Shown here one piece after another: positions 1 to 9,261 of a DNA stretch of 64,000 nt. Source of the stretch: Burkholderiales bacterium (lineage in GTDB: Bacteria > Pseudomonadota > Gammaproteobacteria > Burkholderiales > Burkholderiaceae_C); contig JAJUGJ010000002.1 of NCBI GenBank assembly GCA_029268225.1, positions 173,530 to 237,529 on the forward strand. The letters are read 5' to 3'. Both the position numbers and the translations under genes were made by a program. The notes under the pieces are model-generated. The model was not told where the DNA came from. It made no database searches and saw nothing but the letters and a program-made list of their open reading frames with translations. Positions within the stretch are counted from its first letter, which is position 1; each line of letters starts with the position of its first letter.

Positions 1-587
1 ACGGTGGTGGACACCTGAGTCGGGCTTAGCTGCACGCGCTCGATGGCCGCCAGAGCGAGCATGGCGAGCTGGTCCATGCCTCGCGTGCGGGCCAGGCGCT
101 CGGCCGTCCACCGTGCCAGCCAGGGCGGCACGGACAGATCCCCCACCTGCACGGCCTGCAAGACTGGCGGGCCACTGGGTGGGGCCTGCAGGCGGACCCG
201 CACGTTCAGCCAGGCGCCCAGCGGATGCAGGGCGCGCAAGGGGGTCTGCTGCAGGGGCAGGCTCAGGGTCAAGTCAGCCTGCTGATCGGCCAGGGTCAAG
301 GCGGCCGGGGCATGCAGCACGCGGGCGGCCATGTCCTGGGTGAGGGCCTCCGCCTGGGCGGCGGTCAGCGTCAGCGTCAAGGGCTGGCCGTGAAAGGCTT
401 CACGCAGCACCTGACGGTTGAGCAACCGGCGTGCCGACTGGAGGTCACTGATGGCAAGGGGGGCACCCAAGGCCGTGCTGGGCTGGGCCTGCAAGGCCAT
501 CGAGACCCCCCACAGGGCAACAGCCGCACCCAGCACCACCAGGGTGCCGAGCGTGGCGCAGATCACAAGCCAGGGGCGTCGATGCAT
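1..587 (-). CDS. Membrane-anchored protein of unknown function (3' end cut by window)
   Basis: Reading the minus strand from an ATG at 587 gives about 195 codons without a stop, running off the left edge. The N-terminus (about residues 6-31) is one long hydrophobic segment, so the protein is probably anchored in the inner membrane with the rest in the periplasm. The remainder is rich in Leu, Ala and Gln and has no motif I recognise; a stretch near residue 151 reads VPPWLARW. The gene lies 40 bases downstream of a chemoreceptor on the same strand, but that does not define a role. The frame has codon use like its neighbours, which argues that it is real. No strong ribosome binding site is visible before the ATG, so the start is uncertain. 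Confidence 0.6.
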   Translation of the reverse strand, partial: MHRRPWLVICATLGTLVVLGAAVALWGVSMALQAQPSTALGAPLAISDLQSARRLLNRQVLREAFHGQPLTLTLTAAQAEALTQDMAARVLHAPAALTLADQQADLTLSLPLQQTPLRALHPLGAWLNVRVRLQAPPSGPPVLQAVQVGDLSVPPWLARWTAERLARTRGMDQLAMLALAAIERVQLSPTQVSTT

Positions 588-627
588 CGGCGTGAGTATG
601 CCGTGCTCGCCGCGCGCCCGGCGAGGG

Positions 628-2220
628 TCAGGCCTCGATGGCCGCGTTGGCGCTGACCTCGATGTGGAAGCGCTGCACGGTGCGCGACAGGTCCATGGCT
701 TGTTGGCGCAGGCTGTCGGCCGCGGCGGCCGACTCTTCCACCAGCGCAGCGTTCTGCTGCGTCATCTGGTCGAGCTGGTTGATGGACTGGCTGACGTGTC
801 CGATGCCCATCGATTGCTGACGCGTGGCCTCGGCAATCTCACCCATCGCGTGGGTCACGCGCTGGATGGCGTCCACGATCTCGGTCATGACCGCGCCCGC
901 TTCGCGCACCTTGTCGGCGCCGGCTTCGACGCGCTCGGTGGACTTGCCGATCAGTGCCTTGATCTCGCGGGCGGCTTCGGCGCTGCGTTGCGCCAGGGAG
1001 CGCACTTCACCTGCCACCACGGCAAAGCCGCGGCCTTGTTCGCCTGCCCGTGCGGCCTCCACCGCGGCGTTCAGCGCCAGGATGTTGGTCTGGAAGGCGA
1101 TGCCGTCGATCACGCCAATGATGTCGCCGATCTGACGCGAGGCCTGGCTGATGTCGGCCATCTGCGTGACCACGCTCTCCACCACCTCGCCGCCGGCGAC
1201 CGCGCGCTGGCTGGCCGTGCTGGCCAGGTCATTGGCGACATGGGCCGAGTCGGCCGAGTTCTCGACCGTCTTGCTCAGCTCGTCCATGGCCGAGGAGGTG
1301 GACTGCAGGTTGGAGGCCGTCTGTTCGGTGCGACTCGACAGGTCCTGGTTGCCGGCGGCAATCTGGGTGCTGGCCGTCAACATGCTCTCGGACGACTCGC
1401 GCACGGACGCGACCATTTCGCGCAGCCCGTCCTGCATGTGCTTCATTGACACCATCAGGTGCGTGATCTCGTCGTGGCCACGTGGCTGGATGTCGTGCGT
1501 CAGGTCGCCGTGGGCGATGGCCTGGGTGATGTCCTCGGCGCGGCGCAGGGGGCGGGTGATCGACAGGATGGTCAGCGCCATCAGGGGCAGGAAGATGAAG
1601 CCGGGCGACAAGAGCAAACCCCACAGCAGGGCGATCGTGTGCGTGACGCCATCGGCCGCCTTGGCCCGGCGGGCTTCGGCCAGCTCGGTGATGCTGGCAT
1701 TGAGCTCGTTGACCTGGCGCTCGATGGTGTCTGCTTCATTGCGCGCGCTTTCGCTGCCCTGGTAGGCCTCGGCCGAGGAGGTGATGGCCAGCTCGCTCAC
1801 CATCGTCAGCATGGGCTGCAGGGATTGGCCGTAGCTGGTCAGCTTGGGCATCAGGGCCTGCACCTGGGTGCGGATGGCTTCGTTGGGAGCGGCCTGTTGC
1901 AGGGCCTGCATGGCCGTTTCGGTGGCCTTGAGCGCCTCTTGCCAGGCCTTGAACTCGGCCTGAACCGACACGGAGTCACCCGCGTTGATGATGGCCGCCT
2001 TCTCGTGACCGCGCAGCGAGGAGAGGTTCAAGGCCAGCTGACCCATGCGCTGGACGGCCGCGAACTCCTGCTGGGTGAACTCGTCGAACTCGCCCTTGAG
2101 CGACCACAACCGCCAGCTCATGCCGGAGCCCACGATGGTGCCAATGCCCACCACCAGCACCATGCAGGTGATGAGGCGGGAGCGGATGGAAAACCTCCGC
2201 AGCCAGGTGATCAGATTCAT
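628..2220 (-). CDS. Methyl-accepting chemotaxis protein
   Basis: Chemoreceptor of 530 residues that senses a periplasmic ligand and controls the CheA kinase. An N-terminal membrane helix lies at about residues 16-36, followed by a helical periplasmic domain of the four-helix-bundle type, a second membrane helix near 195-220, a HAMP linker, and a long coiled-coil signalling domain. The highly conserved hairpin tip is plain: [20 protein letters not shown] followed by [15 protein letters not shown]. The C-terminus ends in a short Ala-rich tail and lacks the NWETF-type pentapeptide that tethers CheR/CheB. The ATG is preceded by GAGGAG ten bases upstream. No chemotaxis kinase genes are nearby, so it is an orphan receptor. 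The ligand cannot be read from the sequence. Confidence 0.93.
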   Translation of the reverse strand: MNLITWLRRFSIRSRLITCMVLVVGIGTIVGSGMSWRLWSLKGEFDEFTQQEFAAVQRMGQLALNLSSLRGHEKAAIINAGDSVSVQAEFKAWQEALKATETAMQALQQAAPNEAIRTQVQALMPKLTSYGQSLQPMLTMVSELAITSSAEAYQGSESARNEADTIERQVNELNASITELAEARRAKAADGVTHTIALLWGLLLSPGFIFLPLMALTILSITRPLRRAEDITQAIAHGDLTHDIQPRGHDEITHLMVSMKHMQDGLREMVASVRESSESMLTASTQIAAGNQDLSSRTEQTASNLQSTSSAMDELSKTVENSADSAHVANDLASTASQRAVAGGEVVESVVTQMADISQASRQIGDIIGVIDGIAFQTNILALNAAVEAARAGEQGRGFAVVAGEVRSLAQRSAEAAREIKALIGKSTERVEAGADKVREAGAVMTEIVDAIQRVTHAMGEIAEATRQQSMGIGHVSQSINQLDQMTQQNAALVEESAAAADSLRQQAMDLSRTVQRFHIEVSANAAIEA

Positions 2221-2322
2221 GTGCCGACACTCCTCAATCTCGTGAAAGACCCCCGCTCCCGCTGACGGGGCGTGGGATTTACAACGGACCCCGAGTATCG
2301 ACGCAGAATCACCCCGATGGGG

Positions 2323-3219
2323 TCAATAAAAGCGCGATTCGCCCGGGGGGCGCGTCTTGAAACGACGGTGAACCCACAAATATTGCGCAGGTTGTTTGAG
2401 AATTTCGTGCTCGATGAAGCGGTTCATCTGTGCGGCATCGGCTTCGGCATGGTCGGTGGGAAAGTCGTGCAAAGCCGGCAGGAACCGCACCCGCCAACCT
2501 TGCCCCCGCGGCAGCAATTCGGCAATCACCGGTTGCACCACCATGTTGAGCATGCGCGCCATGCGTGAGGGTGCCAGCAGGGTGGCCGCGGGCACGCCGA
2601 AGAAGGGCACGAAGGCCGCATCCTTGCGGCCAAAATCCATGTCCGGCAGATTGAAAAACCCCCGGCCTTCCTTGATGGCGCGCAGCAGGGGCTTGACCGA
2701 GTCGCTGCGCGGGAAGATCTGGGCGTCGCCAAAGCGCAGGCGGCCGCGCTTCATCAGCTTGTCCATCAAGGGGTGGCTTTGCGCCTGGTAGATGGAGGCT
2801 CCGGGACGCGACTGACACAGCAGGATGGCCGCGCCGGCCACATCCAGGCCCACGAAGTGCGGGCACAACCACATCGTGGCACGGCCTTCCGTTTGATAGA
2901 CCCGCTCTGCCAACTCGATGTCACCTTCGACCTGGATGAGGCTGCGGATGCGCTCGGGCGAGGCCCACCACAGCACGGCGCGGTCGAGCAGGCTCTGGGT
3001 CAGCCATTGGAAGTGCTGTTTCAGCAAGGCTTCTCGCTCCGCAGCGGGCATGTCGGGGAAGCACAGTTCCAGATTGCGCAGGCCGACCTTGCGGCGTGAA
3101 CCCGCCACGTGGTACAGCAGGGACCCGAGGCGATGGGCGAGGGCGGCCAGCCAGGGCAGGGGCAGCCAGTGCAGCAGCCACAGCAGGCCCAGGGCCAAGC
3201 GCAGGCCGATCTCTTTCAT
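2323..3219 (-). CDS. Lipid A biosynthesis acyltransferase, LpxL/LpxM family (second of two)
   Basis: Transfers a secondary acyl chain from acyl-ACP to the lipid A precursor at the cytoplasmic face of the inner membrane. The 298-residue protein starts MKEIGLRL and has one N-terminal hydrophobic segment. The acyltransferase H-x4-D motif is present as HFVGLD. The start at 3219 was chosen because it overlaps the upstream gene's stop (ATGA), the usual sign of translational coupling; the reading frame itself is open for a further 24 codons. It follows another member of the same family, so the pair probably adds the two secondary chains of hexa-acylated lipid A. Which is LpxL (lauroyl-type) and which LpxM-like cannot be decided from sequence alone. 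Confidence 0.88.
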   Translation of the reverse strand: MKEIGLRLALGLLWLLHWLPLPWLAALAHRLGSLLYHVAGSRRKVGLRNLELCFPDMPAAEREALLKQHFQWLTQSLLDRAVLWWASPERIRSLIQVEGDIELAERVYQTEGRATMWLCPHFVGLDVAGAAILLCQSRPGASIYQAQSHPLMDKLMKRGRLRFGDAQIFPRSDSVKPLLRAIKEGRGFFNLPDMDFGRKDAAFVPFFGVPAATLLAPSRMARMLNMVVQPVIAELLPRGQGWRVRFLPALHDFPTDHAEADAAQMNRFIEHEILKQPAQYLWVHRRFKTRPPGESRFY

Positions 3220-4124
3220 GCCTGCCCCTCGCCGCCGTTGGCGGAGGTCAGGATCTCGGCGCGGGGGCCTTTGTAGCGGTTGTAGCCCCACAGGTACTGC
3301 TCGGGTGCGTGCATGATCATCTCTTCCATCAGCCGGTTCACGGCGGCGGCGGATTGTGCCGCATCACCGGCGGCCAGCACTTGCTCGGTGTCAGGCGACA
3401 CGCGATCGGCGTGCACGATGTAATCACAGCCGTGGCGCAGGCGATCGCGCCAGCCCAGGCGCTCACCGCGCAGCAGGACCACGGCGCAGCCGGTCTGGGC
3501 AACGAGCTTGGCGGCCATCGTCATCGTGTAGGCCTCGCGGCCGAAGAAGGGCGCCCACACGCCCATGCCCTCAGGGGGGACCTGGTCGGGCAGCAGGCCC
3601 ACGGTCTCGCCTTTTTTCAGGGCGCGCAGCATCTGGCGCACGCCAGCCAGCGTGGCGGGGCTGGTGAGCATGCCGGGGCGGTTGCGGGCGTTCTTCATCA
3701 ACTCGGCCAACCAGGCTTGCTTGGCCGGGCGGTAGAGCGCCGTGATGGGCTTGTGCGCGCCAAAGCGGTCGGCATAGGCCTGGGCGGTGATCTCGAAGCA
3801 GCCCAGGTGGGGCGTGAGCAGCAGCAGGCCGCGGCCTTCGGCCAGGGCCGCGTCGACCACCTCGGGGCGCACCCAGCGCACGCTGTCGCCCAGCGGCAAG
3901 TCGCGCGGGCGGCCCCACAGGCGGGGCGATTCGCTGACCATCTTGCCCGCGTGGGCCACGGCCTGCCAGCGCTGCCAGCGGCTCAGCCCGGCTTGCCGCG
4001 CGTGGGCGTTCAGGCGCTGCCGGTACGAGGGCGACAGCAGGTAAGCCAGCCAGCCCAGCAGGCTGCCCAGGGGGTGCAGCACGGCCAGGGGCCAGCGTGA
4101 CAGCATGAAAAACAGGCGGGCCAT
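3216..4124 (-). CDS. Lipid A biosynthesis acyltransferase, LpxL/LpxM family (first of two)
   Basis: Same family as the gene that follows it. The H-x4-E catalytic motif is visible as HLGCFE, and a conserved GLLPDQVPP segment lies in the middle of the protein. The conserved C-terminal part includes PEQYLWGYNRYKGP. I place the start at ATG 4124 (MARLFFML), giving 302 residues with an immediate membrane helix as in homologues; the longer frame from 4181 adds an uncharacteristic hydrophilic stretch. It is divergent from metK, an arrangement that I remember from other Burkholderiales. The promoter must lie in the stretch shared with metK. Confidence 0.88.
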   Translation of the reverse strand: MARLFFMLSRWPLAVLHPLGSLLGWLAYLLSPSYRQRLNAHARQAGLSRWQRWQAVAHAGKMVSESPRLWGRPRDLPLGDSVRWVRPEVVDAALAEGRGLLLLTPHLGCFEITAQAYADRFGAHKPITALYRPAKQAWLAELMKNARNRPGMLTSPATLAGVRQMLRALKKGETVGLLPDQVPPEGMGVWAPFFGREAYTMTMAAKLVAQTGCAVVLLRGERLGWRDRLRHGCDYIVHADRVSPDTEQVLAAGDAAQSAAAVNRLMEEMIMHAPEQYLWGYNRYKGPRAEILTSANGGEGQA

Positions 4125-4198
4125 GAGACGCAGCTTGAGCCAGAACACAAAACCCTGATCTTCGCAGATCCCACGCTGCACGCGCTGGCGAGTTTGGC

Positions 4199-4342
4199 TA
4201 CACTATCCGGATCGCCGAGTTAACAGGACAACTTGCGGGGCGATTCACAAATCCCGCTAAAGCGTTCGCCGCTGTGCACCCTTCCCAGTCTCACAGCCTT
4301 GGCGACGCCGAGGTCTATGTTTTTTGAACTGGAGCACACAGC
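4199..4342 (+). promoter_or_regulatory. metK promoter and structured 5' leader with terminator-like hairpin
   Basis: A -10-like TACACT lies at 4199-4204; a matching -35 is weak. The leader of about 130 bases contains several short hairpins. The last one pairs CCTTGGC (4297-4303) with GCCGAGG (4307-4313) and is followed after six bases by six Ts (4320-4325), just before the ribosome binding site GGAG (4331). The upstream CGCCGAG (4213-4219) repeats the right arm of that hairpin and could pair with the left arm instead. The mutually exclusive pairings look like an attenuator or riboswitch. I do not recognise a known S-adenosylmethionine riboswitch class here. Confidence 0.45.
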
Positions 4343-5533
4343 GTGTCGAACGATTACCTCTTCACCTCCGAGTCGGTCTCGGAAGGCCACCCCGACAAGG
4401 TCGCCGACCAGATCTCCGATGCCATCCTCGACGCCATCCTGGCGCAGGACCCCCTCTCCCGCGTCGCCGCCGAGACTCTGACCAACACCGGTCTGGTCGT
4501 GCTGGCGGGTGAAATCACGACCCAGGCCAACGTCGACTACATCCAGGTCGCGCGTGACACCATCAAGCGCATCGGCTACGACAACACCGAGTACGGCATC
4601 GACTACAAGGGTTGCGCCGTGCTGGTCGCCTACGACAAGCAGTCCAACGACATCGCCCAGGGCGTGGACCGTGCCAGCGACGACTACCTGAACATCGGTG
4701 CCGGCGACCAGGGCCTGATGTTCGGCTACGCCTGCGATGAGACGCCCGAGCTGATGCCCGCGGCCATCTACTACGCCCACCGCCTGGTCGAGCGCCAGGC
4801 CCAGCTGCGCAAGGACGGTCGCCTGCCTTTCCTGCGTCCGGACGCCAAGGGCCAGATCACGCTGCGCTATGTCGACGGCAAGCCCGTGGGCATCGACACC
4901 GTGGTGCTGTCCACCCAGCACAGCCCCGACCAGTCGGAAACCGCCACCAAGATGAAGGACAGCTTCTACGAGGCAGTCCGCGAAGAGATCATCAAGCCGG
5001 TGCTGCCGAAAGAGTGGCTGACGGCCGACACCAAGTACCTGATCAACCCGACCGGCCGTTTCGTCATCGGTGGCCCGCAGGGTGACTGTGGCCTGACCGG
5101 CCGCAAGATCATCGTCGACACCTACGGCGGCGCCTGCCCGCACGGTGGTGGTGCTTTCTCGGGCAAGGACCCCACCAAGGTGGACCGCTCGGCCGCCTAC
5201 GCCGCCCGCTATGTCGCCAAGAACGTGGTCGCGGCCGGTCTGGCCAAGCAGTGCCAGGTGCAGGTGGCTTACGCCATCGGCGTGGCCCGCCCGATGAACG
5301 TGACGGTCAACACCTTCGGCACCGGCGTGATCGCCGACGACCAGATCGCCAAGTTGGTGAACGCCCACTTCGACCTGCGTCCCAAGGGCATCATCCAGAT
5401 GCTGGACCTGCTGCGTCCGATCTACCAGAAGACCGCCGCTTACGGTCACTTCGGCCGCGACGAGCCCGAGTTCACGTGGGAGCGCACCGACAAGGCTCAG
5501 GCCTTGCGCGCCGACGCCGGTCTGAAGGGCTGA
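4343..5533 (+). CDS. metK: S-adenosylmethionine synthetase
   Basis: Makes S-adenosylmethionine from methionine and ATP in the cytoplasm; the active enzyme is a tetramer. The 396-residue length is close to the family's usual 384-400. Family signatures are complete: the N-terminal [11 protein letters not shown], the central [12 protein letters not shown], and the glycine-rich [16 protein letters not shown]. The start is a GTG with GGAG nine bases upstream; no ATG fits the conserved N-terminus. A structured leader precedes it and a clear intrinsic terminator follows, so it is probably transcribed alone. Together with ahcY, tlyA and metF further right it belongs to the methyl cycle. Confidence 0.98.
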   Translation: MSNDYLFTSESVSEGHPDKVADQISDAILDAILAQDPLSRVAAETLTNTGLVVLAGEITTQANVDYIQVARDTIKRIGYDNTEYGIDYKGCAVLVAYDKQSNDIAQGVDRASDDYLNIGAGDQGLMFGYACDETPELMPAAIYYAHRLVERQAQLRKDGRLPFLRPDAKGQITLRYVDGKPVGIDTVVLSTQHSPDQSETATKMKDSFYEAVREEIIKPVLPKEWLTADTKYLINPTGRFVIGGPQGDCGLTGRKIIVDTYGGACPHGGGAFSGKDPTKVDRSAAYAARYVAKNVVAAGLAKQCQVQVAYAIGVARPMNVTVNTFGTGVIADDQIAKLVNAHFDLRPKGIIQMLDLLRPIYQKTAAYGHFGRDEPEFTWERTDKAQALRADAGLKG

Positions 5534-5554
5534 CCTTCACCCCGTGCACAATCC

Positions 5555-5577
5555 AAGGCCGCCTCGTGCGGCCTTTT
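5555..5577 (+). terminator. Intrinsic terminator of metK
   Basis: Perfect stem AAGGCCGC / GCGGCCTT with a five-base loop (CTCGT), ending in a run of four Ts. It lies 21 bases after the metK stop and before the next gene. Confidence 0.85.
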
Positions 5578-5597
5578 GCACATCTGGGAGACCTTGC

Positions 5598-6215
5598 ATG
5601 AACGTTCGCGCCCACCTGTCTGAAGCCGGCTGGCTGGCCCTCATCGCCGCCGTGCTGGTCTGGTCCTGGATCGGCGCCTACGACCCGGGTGTCTGGCTGA
5701 TGGAGGTGCTGCCGGTGTTCATCGCCGTGCCGGTGCTGGCCTTCACGCGCAAGCGCTTTCCGCTCACATCGCTGGTCTACACCCTGATCCTGGTGCACGC
5801 CATCATCTTGATGGTGGGCGGGCACTACACCTACGCCCGTGTGCCCTTGGGCTTCTGGCTGCAGGAGTGGTTCGACTTCAGCCGTAACCACTACGACCGC
5901 ATCGGCCACCTGGCGCAGGGCTTCATCCCGGCCATGGTGGCGCGCGAAATTCTGCTGCGTCAGACCCCGTTGAAGCCCGGGGGCTGGCTGTTTTTCCTGG
6001 TGACCAGCGTGTGCCTGGCCATCAGTGCCGTCTACGAGTTCATCGAGTGGTGGACGGCGCTGGCGCTGGGCGCTGGGGCCGATGAGTTCCTGGCCACGCA
6101 GGGGGATCCGTTCGACACCCAGGCCGACATGCTGATGGCCACCCTGGGCGCCATGCTGGCCCAGGTGCTGCTGTCACGCTGGCACGATCGCCAACTGGCG
6201 GTCTTGCGCGGATGA
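5598..6215 (+). CDS. DUF2238 (YjdF-like) inner membrane protein
   Basis: Integral membrane protein of 205 residues from the start MNVRAHL. About five to six hydrophobic segments are visible. Polar residues conserved in this family sit between them: the HYTYA motif, FDFSRNHYDRIGH, and YEFIEWW. The family is known as DUF2238 or YjdF and has no established biochemical role. The start was placed at ATG 5598 because the frame upstream of it runs through the metK terminator. It is a single gene between metK and a convergent chemoreceptor, so context gives no hint of function. Confidence 0.8.
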   Translation: MNVRAHLSEAGWLALIAAVLVWSWIGAYDPGVWLMEVLPVFIAVPVLAFTRKRFPLTSLVYTLILVHAIILMVGGHYTYARVPLGFWLQEWFDFSRNHYDRIGHLAQGFIPAMVAREILLRQTPLKPGGWLFFLVTSVCLAISAVYEFIEWWTALALGAGADEFLATQGDPFDTQADMLMATLGAMLAQVLLSRWHDRQLAVLRG

Positions 6216-6216
6216 T

Positions 6217-6231
6217 GCCCGGACGCCGGGC
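6217..6231. terminator. Hairpin between convergent genes
   Basis: GCCCGG and CCGGGC pair perfectly around a three-base loop, in the 24-base gap between two convergent genes. There is no T-run, so this may be a Rho-assisted or weak bidirectional terminator. Confidence 0.4.
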
Positions 6232-6239
6232 TGGGGTCC

Positions 6240-7739
6240 TCAGCCTCGCTGCGCGTCCGTCTGGAAGGCGTTGATGGCCGAAGACAGGCGGTGCGCTTGC
6301 TCGGTGAGGCTGGCCGCGGCTGCGGTGGACTCTTCCACCAGGGCCGCGTTTTGCTGCGTCATCTGATCGAGGTGGCTCACGGCCTGGTTGATCTGGCCGA
6401 TGCTGCTGCTTTGCTCGGCGGCCGCCGCTGAAATCTCGCTGATCACGCTGCTGACGCGCACCACGTCGTTGACGATCTCCTGCATGGTCTTGCCGGCGTC
6501 CTGCACCAGCTGGGTCCCCGATTCCACCTGGGTCACGGAGGCACCGATCAGGCTCTTGATCTCGCGGGCCGCTTCGGCGCTGCGCTGCGCCAGGGTGCGC
6601 ACTTCGCCGGCTACCACGGCAAAGCCGCGGCCCTGTTCACCGGCCCGGGCGGCCTCCACGGCGGCGTTCAAGGCCAGGATGTTGGTCTGGAAGGCGATGC
6701 CGTCGATCACGCCGATGATGTCGTTGATCTTGCGCGAGGCCTGGGCGATGCCGTCCATGTTGTTGACCACGCGGTCCATCACCTCACCGCCGCGGCGGGC
6801 CGTCGACGAGGCCTGTTCGACCAAGGCGTGCGCCTGTTGCGCGGCATTGGCGGACTCGTGGACATTGCCGGTCAGCTCGATCATCGACGAGGCGGTCTCT
6901 TCCAGGTTGGCTGCCGTCTGCTCGGTGCGGTTGGACAGGTCCTGGTTGCCCACGGCGATCTCGTTGGAGGCCGTGTAAATGCTGTCGGTGGTCAGGCGCA
7001 CATCGCCCACCAGACGGTTGAGCGAGCTGCTCAGCGTGCCGAGCGAATTCAGCAACTGGCCGATTTCGTCGCTGGCCTGCGAACTCACGTGCACGCGCAG
7101 GTCGCCCGCGGCCATCTGGGCCGCTGCGGCCACCGCGGTGTTCAAGGGGCGGCGAATGGAGCGGATCAGCAGGGCGGCGCTCAAGACCATGGTCCCCATC
7201 ACGGCCAGGGCCATCACGCCCGCGATCAGCACCGTGCCACGGCGCGCCTCGCCGAACTGGTGGCGCAAGGCGGTGGCGGCCCGTGGCTGCATGGCCGAGA
7301 ACTCGCGCAGAGCTTCGGTGTAGGCCTTCAGCGCCGGCTCGATCTGCTCTGGGTGGGCCAGGGCCTGGGTGAACTGCGCCTGCGCCGCGTCGATGCGGGC
7401 CAACTGGGCCCGGTCGGCCTCGTCCAGCGGCAGCCCATCCAGTTGCTGGCGAAGTGTCACCAGCTGGGCCTGGTTTTGCTCGCGGGCTGCGGCCAGCGGA
7501 TCGATGGCGCCGGGCGTATGGCCCAGCACGGCCGCACGGTTCGCCTCGGCTTCGCTCCGGCTGGCCCAGTCCTGGGCGGCCGCCAGTTTGGTGTCCAGCT
7601 GCGCGAACGCCGCATCAAAGCTGGCGGTGAGTTTGGCCGTGCGAATACCAGAGAAGCCGACGATGACCACGTTGGCAGCGATCAGAAAAATCACGCCAAG
7701 CCAGAGTTTGCGGGCGATGCCCAGATTTTGAAGACGCAT
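6240..7739 (-). CDS. Methyl-accepting chemotaxis protein
   Basis: Second chemoreceptor of the window, 499 residues from the start MRLQNLGIARKL. A membrane helix at about residues 12-32, a helical periplasmic region, a second helix near 172-196, HAMP, and the signalling coiled coil follow in order. The tip sequence [20 protein letters not shown] is the same as in the receptor at 628-2220, but the sensory regions differ, so the ligands probably differ. No CheR/CheB-tethering pentapeptide ends the protein (it ends QTDAQRG). The longer frame from 7793 adds a hydrophobic stretch not typical of the family. It is divergent from an HD-GYP gene, so the 213-base gap to 7952 carries both promoters. Confidence 0.93.
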   Translation of the reverse strand: MRLQNLGIARKLWLGVIFLIAANVVIVGFSGIRTAKLTASFDAAFAQLDTKLAAAQDWASRSEAEANRAAVLGHTPGAIDPLAAAREQNQAQLVTLRQQLDGLPLDEADRAQLARIDAAQAQFTQALAHPEQIEPALKAYTEALREFSAMQPRAATALRHQFGEARRGTVLIAGVMALAVMGTMVLSAALLIRSIRRPLNTAVAAAAQMAAGDLRVHVSSQASDEIGQLLNSLGTLSSSLNRLVGDVRLTTDSIYTASNEIAVGNQDLSNRTEQTAANLEETASSMIELTGNVHESANAAQQAHALVEQASSTARRGGEVMDRVVNNMDGIAQASRKINDIIGVIDGIAFQTNILALNAAVEAARAGEQGRGFAVVAGEVRTLAQRSAEAAREIKSLIGASVTQVESGTQLVQDAGKTMQEIVNDVVRVSSVISEISAAAAEQSSSIGQINQAVSHLDQMTQQNAALVEESTAAAASLTEQAHRLSSAINAFQTDAQRG

Positions 7740-7952
7740 GCCAGAGACCAGACAAAAAAGTAAAAACACCCCGAAACCGAAGTGACAGGGCAATGTTGAG
7801 GCTGAATCAGCTTGTCATGAAATCGTGTTAGGGAGAACCCCGAGTAAAATGACGCGCTTTGCGGTGATTTCACGCAAGCTCGTCTGAACGTTGTGCGTTT
7901 CGCGTCCTAAGATCTTGGGATAACGCAGCGTCGGCTGCTTTCACATCTGACC

Positions 7953-9185
7953 ATGCTCCGAAAGATTCCCACAGATTCCTTGCGCGTTGGCATGCACGTC
8001 CACGAGGTGTGCGGCTCGTGGCTGGAGCACCCGTTTTGGCGTGGCTCCTTCAAGGTGACGGACGAGGATCAGATTCGTCAGCTCGGGGCCATCCGTGAGG
8101 TGATCATCGACACCGACAAGGGGCGGGACGTGGACATGAAGGTGGTCCACGACATTGAGCTGCCGTCCACGGATTTCAGCGATCTGCCTGAGCCGGTGTT
8201 CACGCCGCCGTCGCAGCCGTCCGAGCCGGTCCGTCAGGTTCCGACATCTTTCAAGGACGAATTGGCCCGTGCGGGGCGGGTCTTGGCCAAGTCGCGCGAG
8301 GCCATGCAGACGATGTTCCAGGACGCCCGCATGGGCAAGGCCCTCGACACCGAGCACTGCCTGCCCCTGGTCAACGAGATTGCCGATTCGGTGGAGCGCA
8401 ACCCCGGCGCCCTGGTCAGCCTGGCGCGCCTGAAGACGAGCGACGCCTACACGTTCATGCACTCGGTGGCGGTGTGCGCGCTGATGGTGTCGCTGGCCCG
8501 CCAGCTCAAACTCAGCGAGGCGCAGGCGCGCGAAGCCGGCATGGCTGGCTTGGTGCACGACATGGGCAAGGCCCTGATGCCGCTGGAGGTGCTCAACAAG
8601 CCCGGCGCCCTCACGCAGGAAGAGTTCGCCATCATGAAGAGCCATCCCGAAGAGGGTTACAAGCTCCTCAAGGAAGGCGGTGGCGTGGGGCCGGTGGCCT
8701 TGGACGTGTGCCTGCACCACCATGAAAAGATCAACGGCCGCGGCTATCCCAAGGGTCTCAAGGGTGATGAGATCAGCCTGTACGCCAAGATGGGCGCGGT
8801 GTGCGACGTGTACGACGCCATCACCTCCAACCGTCCTTACAAGGCGGGCTGGGACCCGGCCGACTCGCTCACCAAGATGGCGGCCTGGACCAAGGAAGGT
8901 CACTTCGACGAGCGCGTGTTCCAGGCCTTCGTCAAGAGCATCGGCATCTATCCGACCGGCTCGCTCGTCAAGCTGCAATCTGGCCGCCTGGCGGTGGTGG
9001 TCGAGCAAAGCACCGGGTCCTTGCTGTCGCCCATCGTGCGGGTATTTTTCTCGACCAAGTCCAACCAGCCCATCCCGGTCGAGTTGCTGGACCTGAGCAA
9101 GACAGTGTACCAGATCGTCTCGCGCGAATCCAAGAGCCAATGGGGTTTTCAGAACCTCGATCAGCTCTGGAACCAGGCGGGTTGA
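7953..9185 (+). CDS. HD-GYP cyclic-di-GMP phosphodiesterase with N-terminal DUF3391
   Basis: Predicted to hydrolyse cyclic-di-GMP to GMP in the cytoplasm. The 410-residue protein begins with a DUF3391-type domain (about residues 1-140; LRVGMHVHEV). The HD-GYP domain follows with all landmark residues: the HD pair at 202-203 in VHDMGK, then HHHEKINGRGYP with GYP at 264-266, and a downstream DVYDAITSNRPY. It has no membrane segment. Its role is presumably to lower c-di-GMP and favour motility, which suits the chemoreceptor beside it. A TAAAAT hexamer at 7845-7850 could be a -10, but no good -35 accompanies it. Confidence 0.93.
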   Translation: MLRKIPTDSLRVGMHVHEVCGSWLEHPFWRGSFKVTDEDQIRQLGAIREVIIDTDKGRDVDMKVVHDIELPSTDFSDLPEPVFTPPSQPSEPVRQVPTSFKDELARAGRVLAKSREAMQTMFQDARMGKALDTEHCLPLVNEIADSVERNPGALVSLARLKTSDAYTFMHSVAVCALMVSLARQLKLSEAQAREAGMAGLVHDMGKALMPLEVLNKPGALTQEEFAIMKSHPEEGYKLLKEGGGVGPVALDVCLHHHEKINGRGYPKGLKGDEISLYAKMGAVCDVYDAITSNRPYKAGWDPADSLTKMAAWTKEGHFDERVFQAFVKSIGIYPTGSLVKLQSGRLAVVVEQSTGSLLSPIVRVFFSTKSNQPIPVELLDLSKTVYQIVSRESKSQWGFQNLDQLWNQAG

Positions 9186-9231
9186 CCTGCGCCCTGGATG
9201 TGGTGGATGCCGCACGACAGGTCGTGGGCAC

Positions 9232-9250
9232 GCCCGGCCTGACGCCGGGC
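9232..9250. terminator. Hairpin between convergent HD-GYP and prfC genes
   Basis: GCCCGGC and GCCGGGC pair perfectly around CTGAC. It lies in the 76-base gap between convergent genes. No T-run follows on either strand, so it is at best a Rho-assisted terminator. Confidence 0.45.
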
Positions 9251-9261
9251 GCCATCTTGGC

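Noticed and set aside
2221..2340. Sigma-28 (flagellar) promoter for the first chemoreceptor
   Set aside because: GTCGATAC resembles the -10 element, but no TAAA-type -35 lies at the right distance.
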